The position numbers were made by a program, and so were the translations under genes. Of a stretch of 54,273 nt of DNA, positions 1 through 7,947 are shown piece after piece; the stretch's first letter is position 1, and each line of letters starts with the position of its first letter. The notes below the pieces were generated by a model. The model did no database searches and was not told the DNA's origin. It saw only the letters and a list, made by a program, of their open reading frames with translations. Source of the DNA: Microbacteriaceae bacterium 3FA27C10 (GTDB lineage Bacteria > Actinomycetota > Actinomycetes > Actinomycetales > Microbacteriaceae); contig SCNI01000025.1 in assembly GCA_005502775.1 (NCBI GenBank), positions 1 to 54,273 on the forward strand, read 5' to 3'.

Positions 1-32
1 GGTGTGGCGGGTCGCAGCGCCGGTGTACGCAT
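1..32 (-). CDS. Possible 5' end of a divergent gene, cut by the window edge
   Basis: Reading leftward from an ATG at position 32 the frame stays open to the window edge and would encode the start of a protein (M-R-T-P-A-L-R-P-A-T). It lies about 14 nt downstream of a good leftward promoter (TTGACA at 76-71, TACCGT at 52-47), so some transcript clearly leaves the window here. Ten codons are too few for a family assignment. By analogy with other TetR loci the gene would be the regulator's target, often a transporter, but that is inference only. Confidence 0.3.
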   Translation of the reverse strand, partial: MRTPALRPAT

Positions 33-46
33 CCGGCGGTTCGTAC

Positions 47-76
47 ACGGTATGCCTGACTGGCACTGAGTGTCAA
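47..76 (-). promoter_or_regulatory. Divergent promoter facing out of the window
   Basis: On the minus strand a perfect -35 box TTGACA (76 to 71) is followed after 18 bp by TACCGT (52 to 47). It fires away from the tetR gene. The -35 box overlaps the 15-bp palindrome at 61-75, so the TetR protein could block it. Confidence 0.55.
61..75. promoter_or_regulatory. Probable TetR operator
   Basis: TGGCACTGAGTGTCA is a 15-bp palindrome with one mismatched pair around a central G. It lies between the divergent tetR gene and the leftward promoter and overlaps that promoter's -35 box, the usual position for an autoregulated TetR operator. The assignment to this regulator is by position only. Confidence 0.5.
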
Positions 77-102
77 GCAGGCATCTGGGCTACACTCGGC
101 CC

Positions 103-696
103 ATGAGCACCGAATCGTCGCTGTGGCAGCGTTCGCGCCAGGCGGCCTACGCCGAGATCACCGTCGTCGCGATGCGGCTGTTCCTCGAGCACGGCTTCGA
201 GCAGACGACGATCGACCAGATCGCCTCGACGGCGGGGATCTCCCGCCGCTCGTTCTTTCGCTACTTCGGAACGAAAGAAGACATCGTCCTCGGCGATCTG
301 GCGAGCCAGGGAGTGCTCGTGCGGGATGCGCTCGAGGCCGTTCCGCTGTCGGTCGGGCCCTGGGAGGCCTTGCGCGAAGCGCTCGGCGCGGTCGATGCGC
401 TCGAGGGGGAACCCGGTGCGACCCTGGCGATCGCGCGCATGATGTACGAGACGCCCTCGCTGCGTGCGCGCAGCATCGAGAAGCACCTGCATTGGCAGGC
501 GCTGCTGGTGCCGAACATGCGGATGCGCCTGGGGCTCGCCCCCGACGACGTGACCGACCCGGCCCCCGCCGCTCTCGTCGCGAGTGCGATCGCGTGCCTC
601 GACGCCGCGGGTGAACTGTGGACCCGCTCCGGCGGGGCGGGCGACCTCGCCGCGCTCTACGACCGGGCCGTCGCGTCGGTGCGCACCGCATCCTGA
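103..696 (+). CDS. TetR/AcrR family transcriptional regulator
   Basis: This encodes a 197-residue one-domain repressor. The N-terminal DNA-binding domain is clear: a first helix ending in LFLEHGFEQTTIDQIA (about 26-41), then the recognition turn AGISRRSFFRYF (44-55), which is diagnostic for TetR. The C-terminal ligand-binding half (from about 65) is variable, so the inducer cannot be named. The ATG at 103 is preferred over a GTG at 70 because TACACT (91-96) makes a -10 box whose start point would fall on the ATG, giving a leaderless message. A self-complementary GCGCTCC/GGAGCGC follows the stop at 699-712. It probably represses itself and the divergent gene beyond the left edge. Confidence 0.88.
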   Translation: MSTESSLWQRSRQAAYAEITVVAMRLFLEHGFEQTTIDQIASTAGISRRSFFRYFGTKEDIVLGDLASQGVLVRDALEAVPLSVGPWEALREALGAVDALEGEPGATLAIARMMYETPSLRARSIEKHLHWQALLVPNMRMRLGLAPDDVTDPAPAALVASAIACLDAAGELWTRSGGAGDLAALYDRAVASVRTAS

Positions 697-756
697 TCGC
701 GCTCCGGAGCGCGTCGAGCGGCACCCGGCTCGGGCCCCGCCGGGAGCGGCCCCGGC

Positions 757-1014
757 TCAGAGGAAGTCGTAGTCCACGAAGTCGCCGAGCCCGGCGCCGG
801 GGTCGTCGTCGGCCGCCTCCGGCTCGTCGATCACGTCGATGCGCACCGGGGTCGCCGGCGTGATGAGCACCTGCGGCGCACGCTCCGAGCCCCCGACCGT
901 CACGAATGCTCCGCCGGCGCGGGCGGCGCGCTCGATGTCCGAACGCACCCGCGAGATCACCTCGTCGTCGCGCAGCAGGAAGGAGTGGTTGTTCACCGAC
1001 AACACGACGGGCAT
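757..1014 (-). CDS. Small conserved-looking hypothetical protein (85 aa)
   Basis: I do not recognise the family. The 85-residue product starts MPVVLSVNNHSFLLRDDEVI, has a mixed middle part (R-S-D-I-E-R-A-A-R-A-G-G-A-F) and an acidic tail rich in D, E and P. There is no signal peptide or membrane segment. The start at 1014 has an excellent ribosome site (AGGAGG 7 nt upstream), and the codon use matches its neighbours, so it is probably a real gene. It stands alone between the convergent tetR and the divergent vanZ-like gene. The ordered N-terminal half suggests a small cytosolic domain; no function is proposed. Confidence 0.7.
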   Translation of the reverse strand: MPVVLSVNNHSFLLRDDEVISRVRSDIERAARAGGAFVTVGGSERAPQVLITPATPVRIDVIDEPEAADDDPGAGLGDFVDYDFL

Positions 1015-1154
1015 GCTGTGACCTCCTTCTTCCGCGTCCGACGCGGATGCCGTCAGCGAGGCCTGGGCCGACGCGAGCGAGCCTACCCCGTCACAGCCGG
1101 TTCGGGGGATGCGCGGAGCGCTCGCCCAGCCCGGCTTGCGAGACTGCGTCGATC

Positions 1155-1679
1155 ATGATCCGCCTCCTCGCCGACGCCGTCTTCGACGCCGAGCTCGCCT
1201 TCGCGGCGGTGCTCGCTGTCGTCGGCGTCGCCGGGCTCCTGCTGGCCGGCGGGGCGCGCATCCGTCGCGGTGCCGCCGCCGTGTTCGCGCTGGTGTGGCT
1301 GGGCAGCGTGCTCTCCATGACGCTTCGCCCCGGTTCAGAGCTCGGCGTGCGGCTGAACCTCGTTCCGCTCGCCTTCGACGGCACGGGGTCGACGGTCGAC
1401 GCCGTGCTCAACGTCTTCGTGTTCCTGCCGTTCGGGCTGCTGCTCGCCGCGGCGGGGGTGCGGTTCGCCCCCGCGTTCGCGAGCGGGCTCGCGCTGTCGC
1501 TTTTCATCGAGGTCACCCAGTACGTCACCGACCTCGGGCGCACGGCCGACGTCAACGACGTCATCACCAACTCTGCCGGCGCCGCCCTCGGCTGGGGACT
1601 CGGGTTCCTGGTGGTGCGCACGGCCGGCTGGGCGAGCCCGCGCATCCGGAGCGCGCGGATGCTGCGCGCCACGCCTTGA
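1155..1679 (+). CDS. VanZ-like family membrane protein
   Basis: The 174-residue protein has about five hydrophobic segments and carries the VanZ signature: N-L-V-P-L after the second segment, N-V-F-V-F-L-P-F-G (about 92-100), S-L-F-I-E-V-T-Q-Y (about 117-125), then G-R-T-A-D-V-N-D-V-I-T-N-S-A-G-A-A-L-G. VanZ confers low-level teicoplanin resistance in enterococci, but most chromosomal homologues have no known role beyond the envelope. The open frame runs upstream to 906; the ATG at 1155 is chosen because the family begins with a transmembrane helix directly. No strong ribosome site is visible, so the exact start is uncertain. No other van genes are nearby. Confidence 0.82.
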   Translation: MIRLLADAVFDAELAFAAVLAVVGVAGLLLAGGARIRRGAAAVFALVWLGSVLSMTLRPGSELGVRLNLVPLAFDGTGSTVDAVLNVFVFLPFGLLLAAAGVRFAPAFASGLALSLFIEVTQYVTDLGRTADVNDVITNSAGAALGWGLGFLVVRTAGWASPRIRSARMLRATP

Positions 1680-1713
1680 CGGGGAGGCGCACGTCTCCCG
1701 CATCCGCAGCCGG

Positions 1714-2886
1714 CTAGACCGCCTCGAGGATGACGGCCGCGCCCTGGCCGCCGCCTCCGCAGATGCCGGCCGCGCCGAGCGCGCCCGAGCCCTCGATCCC
1801 GAGGCGGCGGGCGAGGGTGCCGACGATGCGGGTGCCGGAGGCGCCGATCGGGTGCCCCAGGGCGATCGCGCCGCCGTGGGTGTTGACGATGGCGGGATCG
1901 ACGCCGAGCGCGCGGGTGGAGTGCACCGCGACGGCGGCGAAAGCCTCGTTGATCTCGACCGCCGCGAGCTCCGGGGCCTCGTGCGCGGTCTTCGCGAGCG
2001 CCGCCGCGATGGCGTTCGACGGCTGGGCGTGCAGCGAGACGTCGGGCCCGCTCACGAAGGCATGGGCCAGCACCCGGGCGAGCGCCGGGATGCCGCGGGC
2101 GGCGGCCTCCTCCTCGCTCATCAGCACGAGGGCTGCGGCGCCGTCCGTGATCTGGGACGAGTTGCCGGCCGTGATGGTCCCGGAGGAGCCGAAGGCCGGT
2201 CGCAGGCCCCCGAGAGACTCGACGGTGGTGTCGGCCCGCAGCCCGTCATCCGCGGAGACCACGGTCGGCCCGCGTCGTCCGGGCACCTCGAACGGTTCGA
2301 TCTCCCCGGCCTGGAACGCGGTCGAGGCGGCCAGGCGCTGGTGCGATCCGGCGGCCCAGAGGTCCTGCGACGCGCGGTCGATCGCGAGTCCGGCGTTGCG
2401 CTCCTCGGTCGAGGAGCCCATCGACCGGTGCTCGAAGGCGTCGGTCAGGCCGTCGTGGTCGAGGGTGTCGATCAGTTCGATCGCGCCATAGCGCTGTCCG
2501 GCCCGCGAACCCGGCCAGACGTGGGGAGCGAGCGTCATCGACTCCTGGCCCACGGCCACGACGACGGATGCCTCGCCCGCGTCGATGAGGCGCGCCGCCG
2601 AGATCACGGCCTCCATGCCCGACAGGCACACGGCGTTCACCGTGACGGCCGGCGCCGTCAACGGGATGCCGGCGGCCACCGCGGACTGCCGTCCGGGGTT
2701 CTGACCGCTGCCGCCCTGCAGCACCTGTCCGGCATAGACGAAATCGACGTCGCCGCCCTCGAGCCCGCACCGCTGCAACGCCGAGCGGATGGCCGCGGCG
2801 CCGAGTTCGCTGGCGGGAACGGTGGCGAACTGGCCGGTGAACTTCACGAACGGGGTTCGGGCGTAGCCCACGATGACGGCGCTCAC
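1714..2886 (-). CDS. Acetyl-CoA acetyltransferase (thiolase)
   Basis: This is a 390-residue type II thiolase that joins or cleaves acyl-CoA and acetyl-CoA. The nucleophilic cysteine is C87 in N-A-V-C-L-S-G-M; the C-terminal catalytic set is E-I-N-E-A-F-A, the histidine H345 in G-H-P-I-G-A-S-G, and C376 in G-I-C-G-G-G-G-Q-G. The GTG start at 2886 overlaps the stop of the upstream CoA-transferase B gene (GTGA), so the three genes are translationally coupled. With a 3-oxoacid CoA-transferase and an IclR regulator the likely role is either acetoacetate use (acetoacetyl-CoA to two acetyl-CoA) or the final thiolysis of the beta-ketoadipate pathway. No ring-cleavage genes are present, so the choice stays open. 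Confidence 0.9.
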   Translation of the reverse strand: MSAVIVGYARTPFVKFTGQFATVPASELGAAAIRSALQRCGLEGGDVDFVYAGQVLQGGSGQNPGRQSAVAAGIPLTAPAVTVNAVCLSGMEAVISAARLIDAGEASVVVAVGQESMTLAPHVWPGSRAGQRYGAIELIDTLDHDGLTDAFEHRSMGSSTEERNAGLAIDRASQDLWAAGSHQRLAASTAFQAGEIEPFEVPGRRGPTVVSADDGLRADTTVESLGGLRPAFGSSGTITAGNSSQITDGAAALVLMSEEEAAARGIPALARVLAHAFVSGPDVSLHAQPSNAIAAALAKTAHEAPELAAVEINEAFAAVAVHSTRALGVDPAIVNTHGGAIALGHPIGASGTRIVGTLARRLGIEGSGALGAAGICGGGGQGAAVILEAV

Positions 2887-3605
2887 GCCGGCGCTCCTGC
2901 GGCGGCGGCCGAGGGTGCCGAGGGTGCCGAGGCTGCGGGATGCTCCGCCACCGCACTCGTCACGGCCGGGTCCAGCTCCACGGCGAAGGGGGCTCCCGTC
3001 GTGGCCTGCACCTCCTCGACCGTCACGCCGGGGGCGACCGCGCGCAGCACCAGCCCGCCGTCCTGCACGTCGAACACCGCGAGATCGCTGATGATCCGGT
3101 CGACCACACCGGCTCCGGTGAGCGGCAGTTCGCACTCGGCGACGATCTTGGGGGTGCCGTCCTTGGAGACGTGGTCGGTGATCACGATCACGCGCGGGGT
3201 GCCGGCCACCAGATCCATCGCGCCGCCCATGCCCTTGACGAGCTTGCCCGGGATGGTCCAGTTCGCGAGGTCGCCGTTGGCCGCCACCTGCAGCGCGCCG
3301 AGGATGGCCTTGGCCACATGGCCGCCGCGGATCATGCCGAAGCTCGTCGCGGAGTCGAAGTAGCTGCCGCCGGGCAGCAGGGTGACCGTCTGCTTGCCCG
3401 CATTGATGAGGTCGGCGTCCTCCTCGCCCTCGAAGGGGAACGGCCCCATGCCCAGCAGGCCGTTCTCGCTCAGCAGCGTGACGCGCACGCCGGCGGGCAG
3501 ATGGTTGGCCACCAGCGTGGGGATGCCGATCCCCAGGTTGACGTACTCGCCGTCGCGGAGTTCGGAGGCGGCGATGGCCGCCATCTCGTCGCGGGTCCAG
3601 CTCAT
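2883..3605 (-). CDS. 3-oxoacid CoA-transferase subunit B
   Basis: The 240-residue beta subunit of a class I CoA-transferase moves CoA from succinyl-CoA to a 3-oxoacid (acetoacetate or 3-oxoadipate). The catalytic glutamate is E47 in the motif S-E-N-G-L-L-G-M-G, preceded by [11 protein letters not shown] (about 23-33); the distal motifs [14 protein letters not shown] and [10 protein letters not shown] are also present. Its ATG overlaps the stop of subunit A (ATGA) and its own stop overlaps the thiolase GTG, so all three are one message. The sequence alone does not separate ScoB from PcaJ. Confidence 0.92.
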   Translation of the reverse strand: MSWTRDEMAAIAASELRDGEYVNLGIGIPTLVANHLPAGVRVTLLSENGLLGMGPFPFEGEEDADLINAGKQTVTLLPGGSYFDSATSFGMIRGGHVAKAILGALQVAANGDLANWTIPGKLVKGMGGAMDLVAGTPRVIVITDHVSKDGTPKIVAECELPLTGAGVVDRIISDLAVFDVQDGGLVLRAVAPGVTVEEVQATTGAPFAVELDPAVTSAVAEHPAASAPSAPSAAAAGAPA

Positions 3606-4300
3606 GATGCGATCCTCACTGTGCGCTGCTCGATGTCCTTCACCCGCGGGAGAGCCGTCACGAGCCGCTCCACGAAGATGCCGGGGGTGACGATGGTGTT
3701 CGGGTCCAGGTAGTCGTCGACCACCTCCTCGGCCTCGGCGACGGTGATGCGGCCCGCCGCGGCGACGAGCGGGTTGAAGTTGCGGGCCGTGTGCCGGTAG
3801 ATCAGGTTGCCCTCGCAGTCCGCGCGCCAGGCGTGCACGAGCGCCACGTCGGCGACGATGCCGCGCTCCAGCAGGTAGGTCTCGCCGTCGAACTCCGCCG
3901 TGGGCTTGCCCTCGGCCACCTGGGTCCCGACCCCGGTCTTCGTGTAGAAGCCGGCGATGCCCGCCCCGCCGGCCCGCAGCCGCTCGGCCAGTGTGCCCTG
4001 AGGGGCGAACTCCACCTCGAGCTCGCCGTTCAGGTACTGCTCCGCGAACAGCTTGTTCTCGCCCACGTAGGAGGCGATCACCTTCGCGACCTGCCGGTTC
4101 TCGAGCAGCAGGCCGAGACCCTTGCCGTCGACGCCCATGTTGTTCGACACGATCGTGAGTCCCGTGGCGCCGCTGTCGCGCAGCGCCTCGATCAGATCGC
4201 TCGGGTTGCCGCTCAGACCGAAGCCCCCGACGGCGATGGTCGCCCCGTCGGTCACGATCTCGCGCAGTGCCTCGGCGGCGCCCGGCCACAGTTTCGACAT
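3602..4300 (-). CDS. 3-oxoacid CoA-transferase subunit A
   Basis: The 232-residue alpha subunit carries the CoA-binding G-G-F-G-L-S-G (25-31) and the family motif [10 protein letters not shown] followed by P-Q-G-T-L-A-E-R and G-A-G-I-A-G-F-Y-T. It is the first gene of the operon. The ATG at 4300 is used because AAGGAG sits 5 nt upstream; an in-frame start at 4330 lacks such a site. Transcription probably starts about 53 nt upstream from the promoter at 4360-4388. The G-x-F-G-L-S-G-N-P form and the partner thiolase resemble succinyl-CoA:acetoacetate transferases, but a role as PcaI is also possible. Confidence 0.92.
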   Translation of the reverse strand: MSKLWPGAAEALREIVTDGATIAVGGFGLSGNPSDLIEALRDSGATGLTIVSNNMGVDGKGLGLLLENRQVAKVIASYVGENKLFAEQYLNGELEVEFAPQGTLAERLRAGGAGIAGFYTKTGVGTQVAEGKPTAEFDGETYLLERGIVADVALVHAWRADCEGNLIYRHTARNFNPLVAAAGRITVAEAEEVVDDYLDPNTIVTPGIFVERLVTALPRVKDIEQRTVRIAS

Positions 4301-4359
4301 GACTACTCCTTCGTATGTCACCTCGTCCACTTCGTGGGCTCGGTGCGGTGTCCTGCCCG

Positions 4360-4388
4360 ACGCTAGGCCGTGGACGATGGCGAGTCAA
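4360..4388 (-). promoter_or_regulatory. Promoter of the CoA-transferase/thiolase operon
   Basis: On the minus strand TTGACT (4388 to 4383) and TAGCGT (4365 to 4360) are separated by 17 bp. The start point would be near 4353, giving a leader of about 53 nt before the ATG at 4300. It lies back to back with the IclR gene, the normal arrangement for IclR control of a divergent catabolic operon. Confidence 0.6.
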
Positions 4389-4443
4389 AGGCCGCAATGA
4401 CCGATTCGATGAGGATTATCGCCAGCTGGTCGCGGCCGGCGGT

Positions 4444-4449
4444 TATGCT
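4444..4449 (+). promoter_or_regulatory. -10 element of the IclR gene
   Basis: TATGCT ends exactly 6 nt before an ATG at 4456, the same spacing seen at the leaderless genes elsewhere in this window. That ATG opens a nine-codon frame (M-D-K-S-V-P-S-R-G, stop at 4483-4485), not the IclR frame; see the IclR entry. No good -35 box is visible. Confidence 0.45.
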
Positions 4450-4477
4450 CACGATATGGACAAGTCGGTACCCTCTC

Positions 4478-5242
4478 GTGGCTGATCCGGTGCGCGGGGC
4501 CCAGCTGGTGTCGCGGGTCAGCCGCATCCTGAAGGCCGTCTCCGAGCATCCGGACGGCCTCACCGCTGCCGCCGCCGCGCACGCCACCGGGCTCACCCGG
4601 CCCACCACCCACCGCCTGCTGGCCTCGCTCGCCGCCGAGGGCTTCGTCGACCACGACGTGGCCCGCGGTCGCTGGTTCCTCGGCCCCGAGCTGTACCTGC
4701 TCGGATCGCTCGCGGCCGACCGCTACGACATCCGGGATGCGGCCCGCGAGAGCGTGCGCCTGCTCGCGCGCGAGACCGGCGAGAGCGCCTTCTTCTCCGC
4801 CCGCCGCGGCGGCGAGACGGTCTGTCTGCTTCGAGAGGAGGGCAGCTTCCCGGTGCGGTCGTTCGTGCTGTACGAGGGGGTGCGCTTTCCGCTCGGCGTG
4901 GCGTCGGCGGGGCTCGCCATCCTCTCCTTCCTGCCCGAGGAGGAGGTGGACGCCTACCTCGAAGAGGTCGACCTCGAACGGAAGTGGGGTCCCCAGCACG
5001 GCGAGGGGCCGCTGCGCGAACGGATCGCGGCCACGCGGGAGACGGGCTACGCCGTGAACCCGGCTCTCATCCTCGAGGGCAGCTGGGGCATGGGAGCGGC
5101 GGTCTTCGACGCCGCCGGGCGGCCCGCGTGGGCGCTCTCGCTGACCGGCATCGAGTCCCGCTTCCGCCCCGAGCGCCGTCCTGAGCTCGGGCGTCTCCTG
5201 CTCGAGCAGGCGCACGAGGTGTCCAAGGCGTTCAGCCTCTAG
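4478..5242 (+). CDS. IclR family transcriptional regulator
   Basis: The 254-residue product has the two-domain IclR plan: a winged helix (about 10-75, with L-T-A-A-A-A-A-H-A-T-G-L-T-R-P-T-T-H-R-L-L) and a GAF-like effector domain ending in G-S-W-G-M-G-A-A-V-F and the final helix. It is divergent from the CoA-transferase/thiolase operon and is its likely regulator. The start is uncertain. The GTG at 4478 has no ribosome site. A better-placed leaderless ATG at 4456 is out of frame; losing one base, for instance in the CCC run at 4471-4473, would join it to this frame. A natural frameshift, a sequencing error, or a tiny coupled upstream ORF are all possible. Confidence 0.85.
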   Translation: MADPVRGAQLVSRVSRILKAVSEHPDGLTAAAAAHATGLTRPTTHRLLASLAAEGFVDHDVARGRWFLGPELYLLGSLAADRYDIRDAARESVRLLARETGESAFFSARRGGETVCLLREEGSFPVRSFVLYEGVRFPLGVASAGLAILSFLPEEEVDAYLEEVDLERKWGPQHGEGPLRERIAATRETGYAVNPALILEGSWGMGAAVFDAAGRPAWALSLTGIESRFRPERRPELGRLLLEQAHEVSKAFSL

Positions 5243-5823
5243 GCCGGGCCGGAGCTGTCGGGCGCACCCTGGGTGTCGTCGGGCTCCTTGAGGTGACGAG
5301 GGGGCCGCGAAGGTCTCGCCGCCGTCTCCACGTCGTCGGGGTCGACGGCGGAGTCCGTCCGGGCATCCACGGAGCGGAGGGTCACGTAGGAACGGCCGGT
5401 CGGGTGATCGCTGCTCTCGACATGGCGCTTGAAGCCGCTCAGAGCGACCCGGAGTGCGCGGTCATCGGCGCCGAGAGCCGCCGCCGCGCGCTCGGCTGCC
5501 GTCGTCGGGGTCCCGGTGACGCTCAGGGTCACGGTGGTGCGCAGGTCCGACGCGGCCTGGAACTCGGCGCGCCCCTCGAGGGCGAGGTCGCCGGTGATGG
5601 ATCGCCAGCTGACGCGCTGCTCGGGCAGCTGCTCGACGATCTCGGCGTCGAAGGAGCGCGTCAGCCCCCCGATCGCGAGGGTCCACCGACTGTAGAAGTC
5701 GGAGGACGTCGTGACGCTGCGCACCGCGGGCATGAAGCTCGCGAACGACCCGACGTCGAGCCAATGCTGGTAGACGGCGGCGATCGGCGCGTCGATCGTC
5801 TCGGTGTGCCGCGCTTCGGTCAT
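5239..5823 (-). CDS. SRPBCC family (polyketide cyclase/START-like) protein
   Basis: The 194-residue protein begins like a START-superfamily lipid-pocket protein: E-T-I-D-A-P-I-A-A-V-Y-Q-H-W-L-D-V-G-S-F-A-S-F-M (about 8-31), then V-S-W-R-S-I-T-G and a beta strand followed by the long C-terminal helix. The last 45 residues are hydrophilic and rich in D, P and R. These proteins bind hydrophobic ligands; the ligand here is unknown. Its stop codon overlaps that of the convergent IclR gene in a shared CTAG. It is the last gene of the leftward kinase cluster, 33 nt after the lipoprotein. Confidence 0.75.
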   Translation of the reverse strand: MTEARHTETIDAPIAAVYQHWLDVGSFASFMPAVRSVTTSSDFYSRWTLAIGGLTRSFDAEIVEQLPEQRVSWRSITGDLALEGRAEFQAASDLRTTVTLSVTGTPTTAAERAAAALGADDRALRVALSGFKRHVESSDHPTGRSYVTLRSVDARTDSAVDPDDVETAARPSRPPRHLKEPDDTQGAPDSSGPA

Positions 5824-5856
5824 CGGTGGAGCCCTCTCGGTCGTGCGGGTCGGACG

Positions 5857-6312
5857 CTACTTGTCCTTGCCTTTTCCCTTGCCGTTTCCGTTCCCATTGC
5901 CGTTGTTCCCGTTCCCGTTCCCGGACCCGGCGGGCGGGTCGGTCGACGTGGCCCCGGTCGGCGCAGCGGTCGTCGCCGGGAGGACCGTGTCCGACGGCGC
6001 AGGAGTGGTGACCGGGGCCGGCTGCAGATCGGCGCGCACGAGGTCGATGGCGTCCTGGATGCCGGCGGCCCGAGCGGCGGACACGTCGCCGGAACCGATG
6101 GCGGCGTTCAGCTGCGCCTCGAGCGAGTTCAGGGTCGCGAGCGAACCCGCGGCATCGCCCGCTGCGGCCTGCTCTGCAGCGACGCCGATCGTCGACTGCA
6201 TGAGCTCGCTCGTGCTCGCCGTGATGCCGGGCGAGGTCGGAGCGCATCCGCTCAGTCCGAGGGCCGCGGCGAGAACGATCGTGAGGGCGATCACGGGTGC
6301 GGTCCGGCTCAT
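5857..6312 (-). CDS. Secreted lipoprotein with Asn-Gly/Lys-Gly-rich tail
   Basis: The 151-residue product has a type II signal peptide with lipobox L-S-G-C (acylated cysteine C23). A helical middle region (about 30-95) is followed by a Pro/Thr/Ala stretch and a tail of alternating G and N that turns into K-G repeats and ends K-D-K. The tail is encoded by a hexamer-like repeat at about 5860-5925 that could vary by slippage. Its ATG overlaps the kinase stop (ATGA), so it is co-translated with the kinase. The family is not recognised; an envelope partner of the kinase is inferred from position. Confidence 0.78.
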   Translation of the reverse strand: MSRTAPVIALTIVLAAALGLSGCAPTSPGITASTSELMQSTIGVAAEQAAAGDAAGSLATLNSLEAQLNAAIGSGDVSAARAAGIQDAIDLVRADLQPAPVTTPAPSDTVLPATTAAPTGATSTDPPAGSGNGNGNNGNGNGNGKGKGKDK

Positions 6313-7520
6313 CGGGTCACCGAATCCAGGAGCTGCTGCATGTGGGCGCCCAGCGGACCGCTCAGCTGCGGGAGGGTCGGAGCAGAAGCCGGGCTCGAGG
6401 CTCCGAGCGCCCAGACCAGGATGCCCACGATCAGCACCACGACGACCAGCGCGACGACGGCGACGATCAGGTGCCGCCGCCGGCGCCCACGCCCACGCAA
6501 GGGTGCCGCCCCGGTCGCCGCCCCTGCCACCGTCCCGTCGCCGAGCGCAGCGGTCGCGACAGCCTGAACGAGAACGGCGGTCGGCGCGGAAGACGCGTCT
6601 GCCGCCTCGAGGATCTCGGTCGCAGCCACGGCAGCCCCGGTCGTCGGCCCGGCAGTCACGGCTCCCGTGGCGTCGAGCGAGTCGCCCACGGTCAGACTCC
6701 CCGCCGCCACGACGACGTCGAGCGCGCTCGGGCGCTGATGCGGGTCGCGCGCGGTCATCGCCGTCAGCAGCGACTTCCACGGGTAGCCCAGCTCGCCGGG
6801 GATGAGGGGATCGCGGGTCAGCCGGGCCAGCGCTGCTTCGTGCGTGGACGTCTGCGGAAAGGCCCGCTCCCCGGTGAGCGCCTCCAGCAGCACCAGGCCG
6901 AGCGCATAGATGTCGGATGCCGGGGCCGGGGCGGTGCCTCTGACCTGCTCCGGGCTGAGGTAAGCGGCGGTGCCGACGAGCGTTCCGGGGGCCGTGAGCC
7001 GGGTCGAGTCGACGAGGTAGGCGATGCCGAAGTCGGCGAGCTTGGCCCGGAACTCCTCTCCCGGCACGTGCGAGGTGCGCAGCAGCACGTTCGAGGGCTT
7101 GATGTCGCGGTGCACGATGCCGGCGTGGTGCACCACGTGCAGGGCTTCGGCCAGATCACGGGCCATGGTGGCCGTGTCGCCCGGCTCGATCGATCCTTCG
7201 GCCAGGCGCTCCCGCAACGTGGGGCCCTCGACGTACTCCATCACCAGGTAGTTCGGGTGGCCGGAGGCGGTCTGCGCGTCGAACAGGGTGACGAGCGACG
7301 AGTGGTTGAGCGAGGCCAGCAGCCGGGTCTCCGAGCTGCTCCGCGCCGCGTCGGCGGCGGACTCGCGGAAGACCTTCACCGCCACGATCCGGCCGAGCGT
7401 CTCGTCCCGTGCACGGTAGACCACGCCCATGCCGCCCGACCCGACCTTCTCCTCGAGGAGGTAGCGCCCGTCGAGGAGCTCGCCGGTGTTCGGCGAGCCC
7501 CCGGGCTCGAGGTCGGACAT
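6309..7520 (-). CDS. Membrane-anchored serine/threonine protein kinase
   Basis: This is a Hanks-type kinase of 403 residues. The glycine loop G-S-G-G-M-G-V-V-Y (27-35), ATP lysine K49, catalytic loop H-R-D-I-K-P-S-N (D139) and metal-binding D-F-G (D163) are intact, as is the activation segment G-T-A-A-Y-L-S-P-E-Q. The catalytic domain ends near 275. An Ala/Thr/Gly-rich linker leads to a basic patch and one transmembrane helix (about 351-373) with only 30 residues outside; there are no PASTA repeats, so it is not PknB. ATG 7520 is used; a GTG at 7526 is equally possible. It is linked to a lipoprotein and a small membrane protein and probably phosphorylates cytosolic targets. Confidence 0.93.
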   Translation of the reverse strand: MSDLEPGGSPNTGELLDGRYLLEEKVGSGGMGVVYRARDETLGRIVAVKVFRESAADAARSSSETRLLASLNHSSLVTLFDAQTASGHPNYLVMEYVEGPTLRERLAEGSIEPGDTATMARDLAEALHVVHHAGIVHRDIKPSNVLLRTSHVPGEEFRAKLADFGIAYLVDSTRLTAPGTLVGTAAYLSPEQVRGTAPAPASDIYALGLVLLEALTGERAFPQTSTHEAALARLTRDPLIPGELGYPWKSLLTAMTARDPHQRPSALDVVVAAGSLTVGDSLDATGAVTAGPTTGAAVAATEILEAADASSAPTAVLVQAVATAALGDGTVAGAATGAAPLRGRGRRRRHLIVAVVALVVVVLIVGILVWALGASSPASAPTLPQLSGPLGAHMQQLLDSVTR

Positions 7521-7531
7521 CGTCACCGCGC

Positions 7532-7792
7532 TCAGACCAGAGGGTCGTTGCTGTCGCGCGTGCTCCGGGTGACCTGCTCGCCGCTGGCCGGGTCGACCGC
7601 GGTGCGGGTGGTGGCCACCGTCTGGCGGCGGCGCAGCGAGAAGACGAGGCTGATCAGGAAGACCACCACGCCGGCGCCCATCAGGATGTAGCCGATGAGC
7701 GAGAGGTTCACGACCCCGCCGAGGTCGACGTTGACCGCGAACGCCAGGATGGCTCCGATCACGAACAGCGCGATGCCTGTGCCGATACCCAT
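7532..7792 (-). CDS. Small two-helix membrane protein (DUF6458-like)
   Basis: The 86-residue protein starts M-G-I-G-T-G-I-A-L-F-V-I-G-A-I-L-A-F-A-V with two transmembrane helices (about 3-20 and 28-50), the glycine-rich first helix and N-V-D-L-G-G-V-V-N linker of the DUF6458 family, then a basic R-R-R and a polar cytosolic tail. The function is unknown. The start at 7792 is fixed by GGAGG 5 nt upstream; the frame is open further upstream to 7855 but with non-family residues. It heads the leftward kinase cluster, with 11 nt to the kinase ATG. Confidence 0.82.
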   Translation of the reverse strand: MGIGTGIALFVIGAILAFAVNVDLGGVVNLSLIGYILMGAGVVVFLISLVFSLRRRQTVATTRTAVDPASGEQVTRSTRDSNDPLV

Positions 7793-7902
7793 GATGTCCT
7801 CCGATTCCCGCGGCGAGATCTTCGCCGCGTCACGACGGCCGAGCCTGATAGTCACCCGATGATCAGGGGGCTCCGGTCGCCGTCTGGGGACATGCCTACC
7901 AT

Positions 7903-7928
7903 GATTGAGTCAATAGCGATTGAGTCAA
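7903..7928. promoter_or_regulatory. Tandem operator upstream of the ArsR-type gene
   Basis: GATTGAGTCAA occurs twice (7903-7913 and 7918-7928), 15 bp apart. The first copy extends to ATTGAGTCAAT, an 11-bp palindrome apart from its centre. TACCAT at 7897-7902 could be the -10 box, placing both copies at or just after the start point, where an ArsR protein would block transcription. Confidence 0.5.
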
Positions 7929-7947
7929 ATTCGATGGGTGCGACGTC

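Noticed and set aside
5860-5925. CRISPR or short tandem-repeat array
   Set aside because: The repeats are codons for Gly-Asn/Lys-Gly within a lipoprotein, with no spacers. No CRISPR array was seen anywhere in the window.
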